DNA from: Scrofimicrobium sp. R131 | GTDB taxonomy: Bacteria > Actinomycetota > Actinomycetes > Actinomycetales > Actinomycetaceae | Assembly (NCBI RefSeq): GCF_040256745.1 | Contig: NZ_CP138335.1 | Coordinates: 806,001-870,000 of the forward strand | Direction of reading: 5' to 3' | DNA length: 64,000 nucleotides | Shown: one piece after another, positions 30,910 to 40,009 of the stretch | Position numbering within the stretch: position 1 is the stretch's first letter | Layout: each line of letters opens with the position of its first letter | Position numbers and translations under genes: made by a program | Notes under the pieces: model-generated | What the model saw: the letters and a program-made list of their open reading frames with translations, nothing else | Told to the model about the DNA's origin: nothing | Databases searched by the model: none

Positions 30910-32250
30910 GTGAAGAGCACTGTTGAAAGCCTTGAGCCGACCCGCGTAAAGGTGACTGTCGAAGCTGACTATGACGAGCTGAAGCCGGATATGGATAAGG
31001 CCTACCGCGAGATCGCGCAGCAGGTTTCCATCCCGGGGTTCCGGAAGGGGCACGTCCCGCCGCGGATCATTGACCAGCGCTTTGGCCGCGGGGTCGTGAT
31101 CGAGCAGGTCGTGAACGAGGTGCTGCCCGGGCTGTACTCGCGCGCGGTGATGGACAACGAACTGCGCCCGGTGTCCCAGCCGGACGTCGACGTGGTTGAG
31201 GTCCCGGCGGCCGAGGGTGAGCCCGGCGGACTGCTGAAGTTCACCGCCGAGGTCGACGTGGTTCCAGCGTTTGACGTGCCCGAGTTTGAAGGCCTGGAAG
31301 TGGAAGTCTCCCCGGTTGAGGTCGACGACGAGGCCGTCCAGGCTGAGCTCGACGAGCTGCGGGGCCGGTTCGCCACCCTGAAGAACCTGGAGCGGGCGGC
31401 TGAAGACGGCGACTACCTGACCCTGGACCTGGAAGCCAAGGTGGGCGACGAAGTGATCGACACCCTGTCCGAGGTGTCCTACGAGCTGGGCTCGGGCAAC
31501 ATGCTGGAAGGTCAGGATGAGGCACTGCGCGGCCAGGAGGCCGGGGCGGAAGTCACCTTCACCTCGACCGTTCGCGGCGGCGAGTACGCCGGCCAGGATG
31601 CCACCATCGAGGTCAAGGTCATCTCGGTCAAGGAGCGGGAACTGCCCGAGGCTGACGACGACTTTGCCCAGATGGTTTCCGAGTTTGATACGGCCGAGGA
31701 ACTGCTGGCCGACCTGCGCGAGCAGGTGGCCCGCCGCGGTGTCTCGCAGCAGGCGCTGGAGGCCCGCGACAAGCTGCTGGCCCAGCTGCTGGAGCAGACC
31801 GAGATCCTGCTGCCCGAGTCCGCAATTGAGCACGAGCTGTCGCACCGGGTGGACGAGAACACCTCGGACGAGGACAAGCAGTCGATCCGTGAGGCTGTGG
31901 AGAACGACCTGCGTCAATCCATCTTCCTGGAGACCCTGGCGGAGAAGAGCGACGTTCAGGTTGGTCAGCAGGAACTCTTCGAGTTCATGATGCAGACCGC
32001 CCAGACCTTCGGCATGGATCCGGGACAGCTGTTCCAGGATCAGCGTCAGATCCAGAACATGATGGTGGAGCTGGCCCGGACCAAGGCACTGGTGGCGGTG
32101 CTGCGCGGCGCCACCGTCAAGGACACCAACGGCGAACTGGTTGACATCAGCGAGTTCACCGCGGATCCGGCCGAGGCGGAAGCCCCGAGCTTCGAAGAGC
32201 AGATTGAAGAAGTCACCGAAGAGGTGGCGGAAGAAGCCAAGGAAGACTAA
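30910..32250 (+). CDS. tig: Trigger factor, ribosome-bound chaperone and peptidyl-prolyl isomerase
   Basis: 446 residues, full length. Ribosome-binding N domain with the signature IPGFRKGHVPPRIIDQRFG, FKBP-type PPIase domain in the middle (about 150-240, GDYLTLDLEAKVGD, YELGSGNMLEGQDEALRGQ) and the helical C domain. The C-terminal tail is acidic (EEVTEEVAEEAKED). GTG 30910 gives VKSTVESLEPTRVKV, the family start, with GGGAG upstream; an upstream GTG at 30856 adds 18 unmatched residues. A clear terminator follows. Confidence 0.95.
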   Translation: MKSTVESLEPTRVKVTVEADYDELKPDMDKAYREIAQQVSIPGFRKGHVPPRIIDQRFGRGVVIEQVVNEVLPGLYSRAVMDNELRPVSQPDVDVVEVPAAEGEPGGLLKFTAEVDVVPAFDVPEFEGLEVEVSPVEVDDEAVQAELDELRGRFATLKNLERAAEDGDYLTLDLEAKVGDEVIDTLSEVSYELGSGNMLEGQDEALRGQEAGAEVTFTSTVRGGEYAGQDATIEVKVISVKERELPEADDDFAQMVSEFDTAEELLADLREQVARRGVSQQALEARDKLLAQLLEQTEILLPESAIEHELSHRVDENTSDEDKQSIREAVENDLRQSIFLETLAEKSDVQVGQQELFEFMMQTAQTFGMDPGQLFQDQRQIQNMMVELARTKALVAVLRGATVKDTNGELVDISEFTADPAEAEAPSFEEQIEEVTEEVAEEAKED

Positions 32251-32264
32251 CCACGTACTTCCTG

Positions 32265-32295
32265 AGCGGGGCGGCCTTCGGGTCGCCCCGCTTTT
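32265..32295 (+). terminator. Rho-independent terminator of tig
   Basis: AGCGGGGCG-GCC, loop TTCG, GGT-CGCCCCGCT, followed by TTTT; twelve pairs. It also faces the convergent SorC-type gene that ends at 32328. Confidence 0.88.
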
Positions 32296-32327
32296 GCGTT
32301 AGTGCCCAATTTGGATCGCGCCGGGCC

Positions 32328-33350
32328 TCACCGGGGGCTAGCTGCCCGGAGCCGGTGGTGGGGGCGGGTCCAGGTTGGGCGGGAAACCGAGGTCATGGCC
32401 AGGAGCTGCTCGGCCACGTTGCTGGTGGTGACCAGACAGGTGAGCAGCCCGGTCAGGGCCATCGAGTGCAGGGCGTTGGTCTTGTCCAGCCCGCCGGCCA
32501 CCGCGATCACCTGAGTGGTGCGGGCGATCTGGTCGGGCTCAATTGAGATCCGGCGGTGATCCAGATCGGTGAGAACCTGGTGTCCCTCCGCGTCGAAGAA
32601 CAGACCGCAAAAGTCGGCGGCCACGCCTTTTTCGTCCAGTTCCTGGGAGATTTCCGGGGCAAACTCTGACTCAAGCTGGGTCACCCGCGGTTGCCAGGAA
32701 CCAATTGAGGACAGGGCGATGTCGAGCCGATCGTAGTAGGCAAACACGTTTTGGACGCTGGGTTCGCGGCGGAGGGCCCGCGCGGTGTTAACCGAGGCGG
32801 CGTACAGGGGCGCCAGCAGTGCCTTGGTTTCCGAGTGGGAGTTTTCCCTGATCCGGGCCGCCACCTCGATCGGTGAACGGGTGATGTCGTTGCCCACCAC
32901 GCCGGTGAGCTGGACCAAAGTCACCCTTGGCAGCGGGTCCAGGTGATTGGCCACCGGGAGCAGAGTGCGGCCCCAGGCCAGCCCGATGATGTCATCTTTT
33001 TGGACTATTCGGCCGACATACTCGGCGGCGGCTTCGCCCAGGTGGTCCCGCTCAGTTTCGGCGATTGGGTCGGCATCCACCACAATTACCCGTTCCAACT
33101 GCAGGTGATTAGCCAGGGCTATTTCCAGGTCGTAGTAGGTGGACCTGGTCCGCCTGATGGTGATCTGGACAATGCCGCTGTCTCGCGCCTCTTCCAGCAG
33201 TCGTGCCACTTTGAAGCGCGACAAATTCAGGTCCTTACCGATTTCAGTCTTACTTTGATCTTCAACATAGAAGCGCTCGGCCACTTCGGCGAGTAGTTCA
33301 ACTGAGTCTGCGGGCTGGATGCTCAATGGATTTCCTAACCGCCAGTTCAT
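32328..33350 (-). CDS. SorC/DeoR-type sugar-responsive transcriptional regulator
   Basis: 340 residues. N-terminal helix-turn-helix (VAERFYVEDQSKTEIGKDLNLSRFKVARLLEEARDSGI, read in parts) and the SorC sugar-phosphate-binding domain (GLAWGRTLLPVANHL, VVGNDITRSPIEVAARI, VAGGLDKTNALHSMALTGLL). Start is uncertain: ATG 33350 gives MNWRLGNPLSIQPADS; TTG 33398 and ATG 33389 extend it. It is divergent from a sugar ABC operon whose leader has four TGCTC-N4-GAGCA-like sites, so it very likely controls that operon and itself, with a phosphorylated sugar as effector, as is usual in the SorC family. Confidence 0.88.
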   Translation of the reverse strand: MNWRLGNPLSIQPADSVELLAEVAERFYVEDQSKTEIGKDLNLSRFKVARLLEEARDSGIVQITIRRTRSTYYDLEIALANHLQLERVIVVDADPIAETERDHLGEAAAEYVGRIVQKDDIIGLAWGRTLLPVANHLDPLPRVTLVQLTGVVGNDITRSPIEVAARIRENSHSETKALLAPLYAASVNTARALRREPSVQNVFAYYDRLDIALSSIGSWQPRVTQLESEFAPEISQELDEKGVAADFCGLFFDAEGHQVLTDLDHRRISIEPDQIARTTQVIAVAGGLDKTNALHSMALTGLLTCLVTTSNVAEQLLAMTSVSRPTWTRPHHRLRAASPR

Positions 33351-33404
33351 CTTGTGTTGGCCCAATAGTACCGTCGTTGGTCCCTCCATCGGGGCCAATT
33401 TGAT

Positions 33405-33498
33405 TGCTCACATGAGCATACTACGTGACTTGATGCTCGAGTGAGAATGGTGTTACTGTGGTCTCAACTCAAACGAGCACTTCCAGCTCAATCGAGCA
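33405..33498. promoter_or_regulatory. Four-copy operator array of the SorC-type regulator
   Basis: TGCTC-ACAT-GAGCA at 33405-33418, TGCTC-GAGT-GAGAA at 33434-33447, AACTC-AAAC-GAGCA at 33466-33479, and AGCTC-AATC-GAGCA at 33485-33498. Consensus TGCTC-N4-GAGCA; the first copy is a perfect palindrome. Centre-to-centre spacings are 29, 32 and 19 bases. All lie between the regulator and the permease gene. Confidence 0.75.
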
Positions 33499-33509
33499 AA
33501 GGAGCCGAT

Positions 33510-34532
33510 ATGAAAACTCGCCGGGCTGTTCCACAGGAGCTTGGTGTCCTTGGGGTCGTCGTCCTAGTTGGAATCATCATGGGCAGCATTTCGCCCGAGT
33601 TCCGCACCGCCAGCAACATGAGCGTCCTGCTGCTGAACGGGGCGGTCGTCATGTTCTTGGCCCTCGGGCAAACCACCGTGCTGCTGACCGGCGGGATCGA
33701 CCTGTCCGTCGGTTCCAACATTGCCCTCACCGGCATGATCGCGGCCATGTCAATGCAGGCGGGGGCACCCTGGTGGTTAGCCGCCATCTTCGCCATCCTG
33801 GGCGGGGTAGCCGTCGGTCTGTTCAACGGGGCCATGGTCTACTACGGGAAAATGCCCCCGTTCATCGTCACCTTCGCCACCTTCGGCATCGCTGCTTCGA
33901 TTCCGAAGATTCTGACCAATGCTCGCTCGGTCACGGTAACCGACCCGATGTTCGCTTTCTTTGGTCGCGGGTCAGTCTTCGGGATCCCGATTCCGGTCAT
34001 TATGGTGGTGGTGGCCGCCCTCATCATCGGCTTCATGCTGACCAAGACTCCGACCGGCGTGCACATCTACGCGGTTGGCGGCAACAAGGAGACCGCCCGG
34101 CTGGCGGGGATCAACATTGCTCGCACCACGATCCTGGTCTACGTCATCTCGGGGATCACCGCCGCCTTCGGAGGCATCATCACCGCCTCCCGTCTGATGG
34201 TGGGGTACCCAACCGCCGGGTCCGGAAACGAACAGTTCTACTCAATTGCTTCCTCCGTGGTGGGCGGCGTCAGCCTCTTCGGCGGAGTCGGCACTATCCT
34301 CGGCGCCTTTATCGGGTCCCTTCTGATCGCGGAAGTCTCCAACGGGATGAACGTGATCGGGGTGGAGTCCTACTGGCAGCCCCTCGTCATCGGCGCGATC
34401 ATCCTGGTCGGCGTCCTCATCGACACCAATCGGCGGAACATTTCTCTCCGAAAGCTGTTCCGCCTGGGCGGAGCCAATGAACCAACCTCCCCCGGAAAGG
34501 AGGCGCTAGTTCACACTCTTGACCCCGACTAG
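33510..34532 (+). CDS. Sugar ABC transporter permease, ribose type
   Basis: 340 residues, about eight to ten membrane helices, RbsC-like. Conserved TVLLTGGIDLSVGSNIALTGMI and the loop AVGGNKETARLAGINI, which contacts the ATPase. ATG 33510 has AAAGGAG upstream and the operators lie before it; the frame is open from 33441. It precedes the binding protein and double ATPase of the same importer. RbsC-type permeases work as homodimers, so one gene suffices. Confidence 0.93.
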   Translation: MKTRRAVPQELGVLGVVVLVGIIMGSISPEFRTASNMSVLLLNGAVVMFLALGQTTVLLTGGIDLSVGSNIALTGMIAAMSMQAGAPWWLAAIFAILGGVAVGLFNGAMVYYGKMPPFIVTFATFGIAASIPKILTNARSVTVTDPMFAFFGRGSVFGIPIPVIMVVVAALIIGFMLTKTPTGVHIYAVGGNKETARLAGINIARTTILVYVISGITAAFGGIITASRLMVGYPTAGSGNEQFYSIASSVVGGVSLFGGVGTILGAFIGSLLIAEVSNGMNVIGVESYWQPLVIGAIILVGVLIDTNRRNISLRKLFRLGGANEPTSPGKEALVHTLDPD

Positions 34533-34577
34533 TCACACTCACCTTCTACTTCACACACATTTCCTAAAGGAGGAAAA

Positions 34578-35600
34578 ATGAAACGAGTTGGTTCGCTCTT
34601 CGGGCTGGCCCTGTCAGTTGGCGCCATCGCCCTGGCTGGCTGCTCCGCCGTGGATACCGGCGTCAGTAAGAGCACGGAGGAGTCAGGCCAATCTGGCAGC
34701 GACAGCGCCGCCAGTGCCCAGATTCCCGAATCCTGCAAGGAAGATGGCGCCCTCCTGGGGGTCCTGCTTCCCAACCAAACCAATCCCTACTACGTGGCGA
34801 TGAAGCAGGGCTTCGAAGAAGCTGCTGCCGAAAACGGCATGAAGGCCGAAGTAGCCATTGCCGACGACGATGACGCTCAGCAGTTGGCCCAGGCCGAGGC
34901 CATGTTGCAGAAGAACCTGTGTGCGCTGGCGTTGAACCCGGTCAAGTCCGAGCCGGCGGCGGCCATCATCAAGGCGGCCAACGACGCGAACGTCCCGGTC
35001 TTCACCGTGAACGTGATCGCCGATCCCGATGCCCTCGCGGCTCAGGGAGCGCATATCATCCAGTACCTGGGTGCGGACAACAAGGCCGGTGGAGCCCAGG
35101 TGGCCGAGCAGGTGCTGGCTGACTTCGGCGCCGACGCGGAGATCAACGTGGGCTACGTGACCGAGCCCGACGAAGTTCCGGTGGTAATCCGGGACGAAGG
35201 GTTTGAGGAGGTGCTCTCGACCAACCCGAACGCCAAGGTGATCGCCAAGGTGGACGGCAACGTCAAGGCAGAGGACTCCCTCAACGTCACCACGGAAATG
35301 CTGCAGGGTAACCCGAGCATGAACGCGATCTTCGCCTCGACCGGTCCTGCCGCTCAGGGCGCCCTGGAAGCCGTCAAGGCCTCCGGCCGCGACGTGAAGG
35401 TGTACGGCTTCTGTGCACCCGAGCTCCCGCTGACCGATGCCTACCCGGGCTGTGCGGCGCAGGAGCCGGAAGACTACGGCCGCCGCGTCGTTGAGCAGAT
35501 CCGCACCTACGTCGATGGCGGTTCGGTGGAGGCAGAGATTCTGCGTCCGCTGAAGATTTACGTCAACGGGGAAACCCCGGCCCCAGGAGAGGTTGGCTAA
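34578..35600 (+). CDS. Sugar ABC transporter substrate-binding lipoprotein
   Basis: 340 residues. Lipobox LAGC (Cys22) after signal MKRVGSLFGLALSVGAIAL; a Ser-rich linker; then a type I periplasmic-binding domain (ribose/galactose family): VLLPNQTNPYYVAMKQGFEEAA, LALNPVKSEPAAAIIKAAND, NPSMNAIFASTGPAAQGALEA. ATG 34578 has a strong AAAGGAGG. The gene lies 45 bases after the permease. Ligand not deducible; kinase and SIS partners suggest a pentose, pentulose or hexulose. Confidence 0.92.
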   Translation: MKRVGSLFGLALSVGAIALAGCSAVDTGVSKSTEESGQSGSDSAASAQIPESCKEDGALLGVLLPNQTNPYYVAMKQGFEEAAAENGMKAEVAIADDDDAQQLAQAEAMLQKNLCALALNPVKSEPAAAIIKAANDANVPVFTVNVIADPDALAAQGAHIIQYLGADNKAGGAQVAEQVLADFGADAEINVGYVTEPDEVPVVIRDEGFEEVLSTNPNAKVIAKVDGNVKAEDSLNVTTEMLQGNPSMNAIFASTGPAAQGALEAVKASGRDVKVYGFCAPELPLTDAYPGCAAQEPEDYGRRVVEQIRTYVDGGSVEAEILRPLKIYVNGETPAPGEVG

Positions 35601-35601
35601 C

Positions 35602-37122
35602 ATGAACACCCTGAAGGATACCGACCCGAAGCCGGCGCTCCTGAGCGCCAGTGACATTCGCAAATCGTACGGCCCCAACCCGGTGTTGAAAGGCGTCTCT
35701 TTCAACCTGCATGCCGGGGAGATCGTTGGGTTCGTCGGCCACAACGGGGCGGGAAAATCCACTCTGTTGAAGGTCTTTGCCGGAGCTCACAAAGCTGACA
35801 GCGGTACGCTGAAGCTGGCCGGTCGGTCGGTATCCTTCAGCTCTCCTCAAGACGCCATTGCCGCCGGCGTCTCCACCGTCTACCAGGAGCTCTCGCTGCT
35901 ACCCAACCTGACGGTGACCCAAAACGTCTGGCTGGGACGGGAACTGGCCGGACCGACCGGGCTGCGGACCGCCCAGATGCGGGCCGGGGCCCAGGAAATT
36001 GTCGAGCGCTTCGGCCTCGACGTTGACGTGGACAAGCTGGTGGGCGCCTACCCGGTGGCGACGCGCCAGCTGCTGGAAATCGCAATTGCGGTCTCCAAAG
36101 ACACCAAGTGTCTGCTGCTGGACGAGCCAACCACCGCCCTTGAAGGCGAGCAGATCACCCACCTCCTGTCCTACCTGCGGAACCTGGCCGACACGGAGGG
36201 AATTGGGATTCTACTGGTCAACCACAAGCTGGACGAGCTCTACCAGGTGTGCGACCGGATTGTGGCCCTGATGGACGGGCGCCTTGTGATCGACGCCCCG
36301 ACCGCCACCGCCAACCGCCGCGACGTGGTGGCAGCTATTGCCGGCCAGGACGCGGTCGACGTGACCGGCGAGAAAAAGCAGGTGGTGCTCGGGGAGCGGG
36401 TGCCCTGGTTTGGGGTTGAAGACCTGGTTAACGACACCCTGGGCGGAGTCTCGTTCGATGCCGCTCGCGGACGGGTCCTGGGAGTTTACGGCCTGGGCGG
36501 GTCCGGGCGCTCCGAGACGCTGCGGGCCATCGTGGGGGCCGACCGGGTCCGCCGGGGCCGGGTCCGGGTGGGCGACGAGAAGTTTGCGCCGACCACGCCG
36601 AGGGCCGCCATTCGTCGCGGCATCGCCTTCCTGACCGAGGAAAGAAAAACCGATGGGATCGTCCCGCAGCAAAACTCCGTCACCAACACGGCCCTGCCGG
36701 TGCTGGAACGCTTCACCAGTTGGGGAGTGCTCCGCAGCGGTGGCCTGGACAAGTACGTGAACCGGCTGCTGGAGTTCCTGGAACTGCGCGGCGATCCCCA
36801 GGCGCCAATCTCCTCCCTGTCCGGGGGGAACCAGCAGAAAGTTCTGCTGGCCAAGGTGCTGGCGCAAGAACCCAAAGTGCTGCTGCTGGACGAACCCACC
36901 AAAGGGGTCGACATCGGGGTCAAAACCGAGATTCACCAGATCCTGCGGGACCTGGCCCACACCGAGGACATGGTGGTGGTGATGGTGTCCTCGGAGGAGG
37001 AAGAGATCCTGGACGTTTCGGACGAGGTGATCGTCTTCGCCGGGGGCCGGGTGGTCTCTGACCCACTCCCGGTGGACGAACTGTCCGTCTCTAAACTGCG
37101 CCACCTCGCCTGGAGCGAGTAA
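35602..37122 (+). CDS. Sugar ABC transporter double ATP-binding protein, RbsA type
   Basis: 506 residues with two ATPase domains. Domain 1: Walker A GHNGAGKST, altered signature VATRQLLEIAIAV, Walker B LLLDEPTTAL. Domain 2: degenerate Walker A GLGGSGRSE, intact LSGGNQQKV, LLLDEPTKGVDIG. The unequal halves are normal in the ribose-type family. ATG 35602 lies one base after the binding-protein stop, with AGGAGAGG upstream. Confidence 0.93.
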   Translation: MNTLKDTDPKPALLSASDIRKSYGPNPVLKGVSFNLHAGEIVGFVGHNGAGKSTLLKVFAGAHKADSGTLKLAGRSVSFSSPQDAIAAGVSTVYQELSLLPNLTVTQNVWLGRELAGPTGLRTAQMRAGAQEIVERFGLDVDVDKLVGAYPVATRQLLEIAIAVSKDTKCLLLDEPTTALEGEQITHLLSYLRNLADTEGIGILLVNHKLDELYQVCDRIVALMDGRLVIDAPTATANRRDVVAAIAGQDAVDVTGEKKQVVLGERVPWFGVEDLVNDTLGGVSFDAARGRVLGVYGLGGSGRSETLRAIVGADRVRRGRVRVGDEKFAPTTPRAAIRRGIAFLTEERKTDGIVPQQNSVTNTALPVLERFTSWGVLRSGGLDKYVNRLLEFLELRGDPQAPISSLSGGNQQKVLLAKVLAQEPKVLLLDEPTKGVDIGVKTEIHQILRDLAHTEDMVVVMVSSEEEEILDVSDEVIVFAGGRVVSDPLPVDELSVSKLRHLAWSE

Positions 37123-37165
37123 CCCAACAACCTGCTGCCTTCAAGGCAAACGAATAGGAACAACC

Positions 37166-37813
37166 ATGCACTCCCCACAGTCGTTTGACAGTGCCGAATC
37201 GGCCGCGATCATTGAGGCCGGTCGCCAGGTGGTCAAAGCCGAAGCCGCCTCCGTGGCCGCCGTGGCCGCCGCCCTCGACCAGTCGTTCGTGGACGCGGTT
37301 CACCTGGTGCAATCGCGCCGAGGCAAAGTCATCACGGTCGGTTCGGGCACCTCGGCGACCGTGGCTCGGCGAACGGCCCACCTGCTCTCCGTTTCGGGGA
37401 CGCCCGCCCTCTTCCTGCACGCGATGGATGCGCTTCACGGCAGCGTCGGGGCGATTGAGCCGGACGACCTGGTGATCGCGTTCTCAAAAGGAGGCGAGTC
37501 GGACGAGCTCAACCAGCTGTGCGCCCTGGTCCGCGAGCAGAACACCCAGATCATTGCGGTGACCGAGGCCCCCACCTCCACGTTCGCGTCGCTGGCCACC
37601 CTGGTTTGCGAACTGCACACCGGCGAGGGGGCCGACCCCGGCAACGTGTTGGCGATGGGCTCCACCCTGGTGTCCGGGGTCTGGGCCGACGCTCTGGCCC
37701 AGGTGCTGATGCGCCTGGCCCGCGAACCGTGGGAGCAGACCCTCAAACGTCACCCGGCCGGGGCGGTTGGCCACCGAAGCGAGGTGCCCGCCGAACTCGA
37801 CCCGATCGAGTAG
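37166..37813 (+). CDS. SIS-domain sugar-phosphate isomerase-like protein 1
   Basis: 215 residues. SIS domain with VITVGSGTSATVARRTAHLLSVSGTPALFLH and FSKGGESDELNQL, the pattern of arabinose-5-phosphate isomerases (KdsD/GutQ). The Lys of their GMGKSG motif is replaced by Thr in GSGTSA, but the C-terminal His motif is kept (RHPAGAVG). It has no CBS domains, unlike KdsD. It precedes a paralogue and an FGGY kinase, so it probably isomerises a phosphorylated sugar made by the kinase, or the two SIS proteins form a heteromer. Start ATG 37166 follows a 43-base gap. Confidence 0.82.
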   Translation: MHSPQSFDSAESAAIIEAGRQVVKAEAASVAAVAAALDQSFVDAVHLVQSRRGKVITVGSGTSATVARRTAHLLSVSGTPALFLHAMDALHGSVGAIEPDDLVIAFSKGGESDELNQLCALVREQNTQIIAVTEAPTSTFASLATLVCELHTGEGADPGNVLAMGSTLVSGVWADALAQVLMRLAREPWEQTLKRHPAGAVGHRSEVPAELDPIE

Positions 37814-37823
37814 GGGCGGGTCG

Positions 37824-38447
37824 ATGAAAACTCTGACCAGCGAACAGATGGGCGAGGTTGCCCGGGCGGCAATCGTCGCGGAGGCCGCGGCCGTGTCCCG
37901 GGTGGCCGACGTGGTCACCGACACCCTGCCCGAGGTGGTGGACCGGGTCCTGGCCACCGCCGGCAAAGTTCTCACCACGGGAAGCGGCACCTCCTCGCAA
38001 ATCGCCCGCCGCCTCGCCCACCTGCTGTCCGTGTCGGGCACCCCGGCCCTGTTCATCCACTCCATGGACGCCCTGCACGGAACGGTTGGGGCGGTCCAGC
38101 CCGGTGACCTGCTGGTGGCCATCTCCAAGACCGGGGAGTCTGACGAGGTGCTGGGCCTGTGCCGGATGGTGCAGCAACTGGGCGTGGCCGTGATCGGATT
38201 GGGGGAGGACGCCTCGTCCACCCTGGCGCAGATCAGTGAGGTGTTCGTGTGTCTGGAGCCGGTGGAGGGGGCCGATCCCGGTCACACCCTGGCGATGGGC
38301 TCCACCCTGGCGGCCGGCGTTTGGGGCGACGCCCTCACCCGGGTGCTGATGGAAGTGAAAGAATGGGAGCTCGGGGACTCGCTCGCCCGGCACCCGGCCG
38401 GAGGGGTTGGGAAAGCGGCGCGCACCCAGCCAGAAAGTGGGTTCTGA
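37824..38447 (+). CDS. SIS-domain sugar-phosphate isomerase-like protein 2
   Basis: 207 residues. Clear paralogue of the previous protein: VLTTGSGTSSQIARRLAHLLSVSGTPALFIHSMDALHG (read in parts), ISKTGESDEVLGL, and the end RHPAGGVGKA. It shares the GSGTS loop without Lys. The last part is short and lacks CBS domains. It starts 10 bases after the first SIS gene with GGGGCGGG upstream and shares a base with the kinase start (TGATG). Tandem duplication is likely; retention of both suggests different roles. Confidence 0.82.
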   Translation: MKTLTSEQMGEVARAAIVAEAAAVSRVADVVTDTLPEVVDRVLATAGKVLTTGSGTSSQIARRLAHLLSVSGTPALFIHSMDALHGTVGAVQPGDLLVAISKTGESDEVLGLCRMVQQLGVAVIGLGEDASSTLAQISEVFVCLEPVEGADPGHTLAMGSTLAAGVWGDALTRVLMEVKEWELGDSLARHPAGGVGKAARTQPESGF

Positions 38448-39928
38448 TGGCACTGGTTGCCGGCATCGATCTGTCCACCCAGTCCTGCACGGTTGAGCTG
38501 CGGGACGCCGACACGTTCGAGGTGGCCGGCCGGGCCCGAGTGGCGCTGCCGCCCACGTTTCCCCCGGTTTCCGAGCAGAACACCGAGGACTGGTGGGATG
38601 CCCTCAAAGCGGCGTTTCAGGACTTGGCCACCCACGTGGACCTGAGTCGGGTGGAGGCGGTGGCCGCCTCCGGCCAGTGTCACGGGTTGGTGGCCCTCGA
38701 CCGGGATGGGCAGACAATTCGCCCGGTGAAACTGTGGAATGACACCACGGCCGGCCCCGAAATGCGCGAGCTGGTGGCCCAGTTCGGCCCGAACTTCTGG
38801 GTGGATCGGATCGGTTCGGTTCCCACCGCTGCCTTCACGGTGGCGAAGCTGGCCTGGCTGGTCGCGCACGAGCCGGAAACCATCGCCCGGATCGACAAGA
38901 TTCTGCTGCCGCACGACTATTTGAACTGGCGCCTGACGGGGGAGTTCACCACCGATCGCTCGGAGGCTTCGGGAACCGGCTACTACGACTCGGTTCGAAA
39001 CAAGTACGACTACGACCTGCTGAACTGCTGCTTCGGTCCGATCCTGAACTGGGCTGAGACCTTTCCGGTGGTGCGCGGACCCGAAGCGGGAGCCGGGCAC
39101 GTGACCGAGGCGGCCGCTGCCGAGCTGGGCCTGCGTCCCGGCCTCCCGGTGGCCATCGGTGGGGGCGACCAGCACCTGGCCGCCCTGGGCCTTGGGCTGG
39201 CCGAAGGGGACGTGGTGTTCAGCCTGGGCACCTCCGGGGTGGTGTTCACCTCCACCTCGTCTCCCCTGACCGGGGGATCGCGGCGGGCCCAGGTGGACGG
39301 CGTGGCCAACACGACCGGAGGGTGGCTGCCCCTGGTCTGCACCCTCAACTGCACCAAGGTGACAAACTGGGCGGGCCAGATGCTGGGGGCCGACTTCGAC
39401 ACCATGAGCGAGCTGGCCCTGTCCGCCGACCTGCAGAGCCCCTCCCTGCCCATCTTTGCGGCATTCCTGGACGGGGAGCGGAGCCCCGCCCTGCCCGAAG
39501 CCACCGGGGTGCTGAGCCAACTCGACGGACGCACGACCCGGTCCGAGTTGGTGTCCGGCTTCTACCTGGGGGTCCTGTTCGGGTTACTCTCCGGCCTGGA
39601 CGCGATCGCCGAGTCGGGGGTGCCCACCGGTGGGACCCTGGTGGCGGTCGGGGGTGGGGCCCGCTCGAAAGCCTACCTGCAGCTCCTGGCGGACCTGACC
39701 GGCCGGCCGGTGCAAACAATTTCCGAGCCGGAAGCAACCGCGCGGGGGGCCTCACTCCAGGCCCTGGCCCTGCTGCGCCGCCACCCGCTGGCGGAACTGG
39801 CCGCGCAACTGCGCCCGCAGGTGAGCTCACAAACCGAGCCCCGCCGGGGTGAGGCGGCCTGGCCCGGTTTCCGCGAACGCTACCGGCAGGTGGTGGGATT
39901 TGCCGCCCGCACCAGAAAGCTAAGCTAA
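38447..39928 (+). CDS. FGGY-family carbohydrate kinase (xylulokinase-like)
   Basis: 493 residues. The N-terminal LVAGIDLSTQSCTVEL and SEQNTEDWWDAL are xylulokinase-like; the Asp-containing ATP loop SLGTSGVVFTS and GGGARSKAYLQLLADLTGRP are typical of the FGGY fold. It phosphorylates a sugar, probably a ketose, entering by the ABC importer. ATG 38447 shares a base with the SIS2 stop; the frame is open across SIS2 but that is shadow. Sugar identity is unclear: an isomerase or aldolase outside this locus is needed for entry to the pentose phosphate pathway if the SIS proteins do not suffice. Confidence 0.9.
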   Translation: MALVAGIDLSTQSCTVELRDADTFEVAGRARVALPPTFPPVSEQNTEDWWDALKAAFQDLATHVDLSRVEAVAASGQCHGLVALDRDGQTIRPVKLWNDTTAGPEMRELVAQFGPNFWVDRIGSVPTAAFTVAKLAWLVAHEPETIARIDKILLPHDYLNWRLTGEFTTDRSEASGTGYYDSVRNKYDYDLLNCCFGPILNWAETFPVVRGPEAGAGHVTEAAAAELGLRPGLPVAIGGGDQHLAALGLGLAEGDVVFSLGTSGVVFTSTSSPLTGGSRRAQVDGVANTTGGWLPLVCTLNCTKVTNWAGQMLGADFDTMSELALSADLQSPSLPIFAAFLDGERSPALPEATGVLSQLDGRTTRSELVSGFYLGVLFGLLSGLDAIAESGVPTGGTLVAVGGGARSKAYLQLLADLTGRPVQTISEPEATARGASLQALALLRRHPLAELAAQLRPQVSSQTEPRRGEAAWPGFRERYRQVVGFAARTRKLS

Positions 39929-39989
39929 CCCGCAACCGAAGCGAACCGACCGACGCGCCCCCGCCTCGTCCACCCGAAAATGGGTCTGT

Positions 39990-40009
39990 GACCGGCGGGG
40001 GTTCCGGTC
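39990..40009 (+). terminator. Stem-loop after the sugar operon
   Basis: GACCGG (39990-39995), 8-base loop, CCGGTC (40004-40009). 62 bases after the kinase stop, without a U-tract, and just before the ClgR-like box; weak. Confidence 0.3.
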
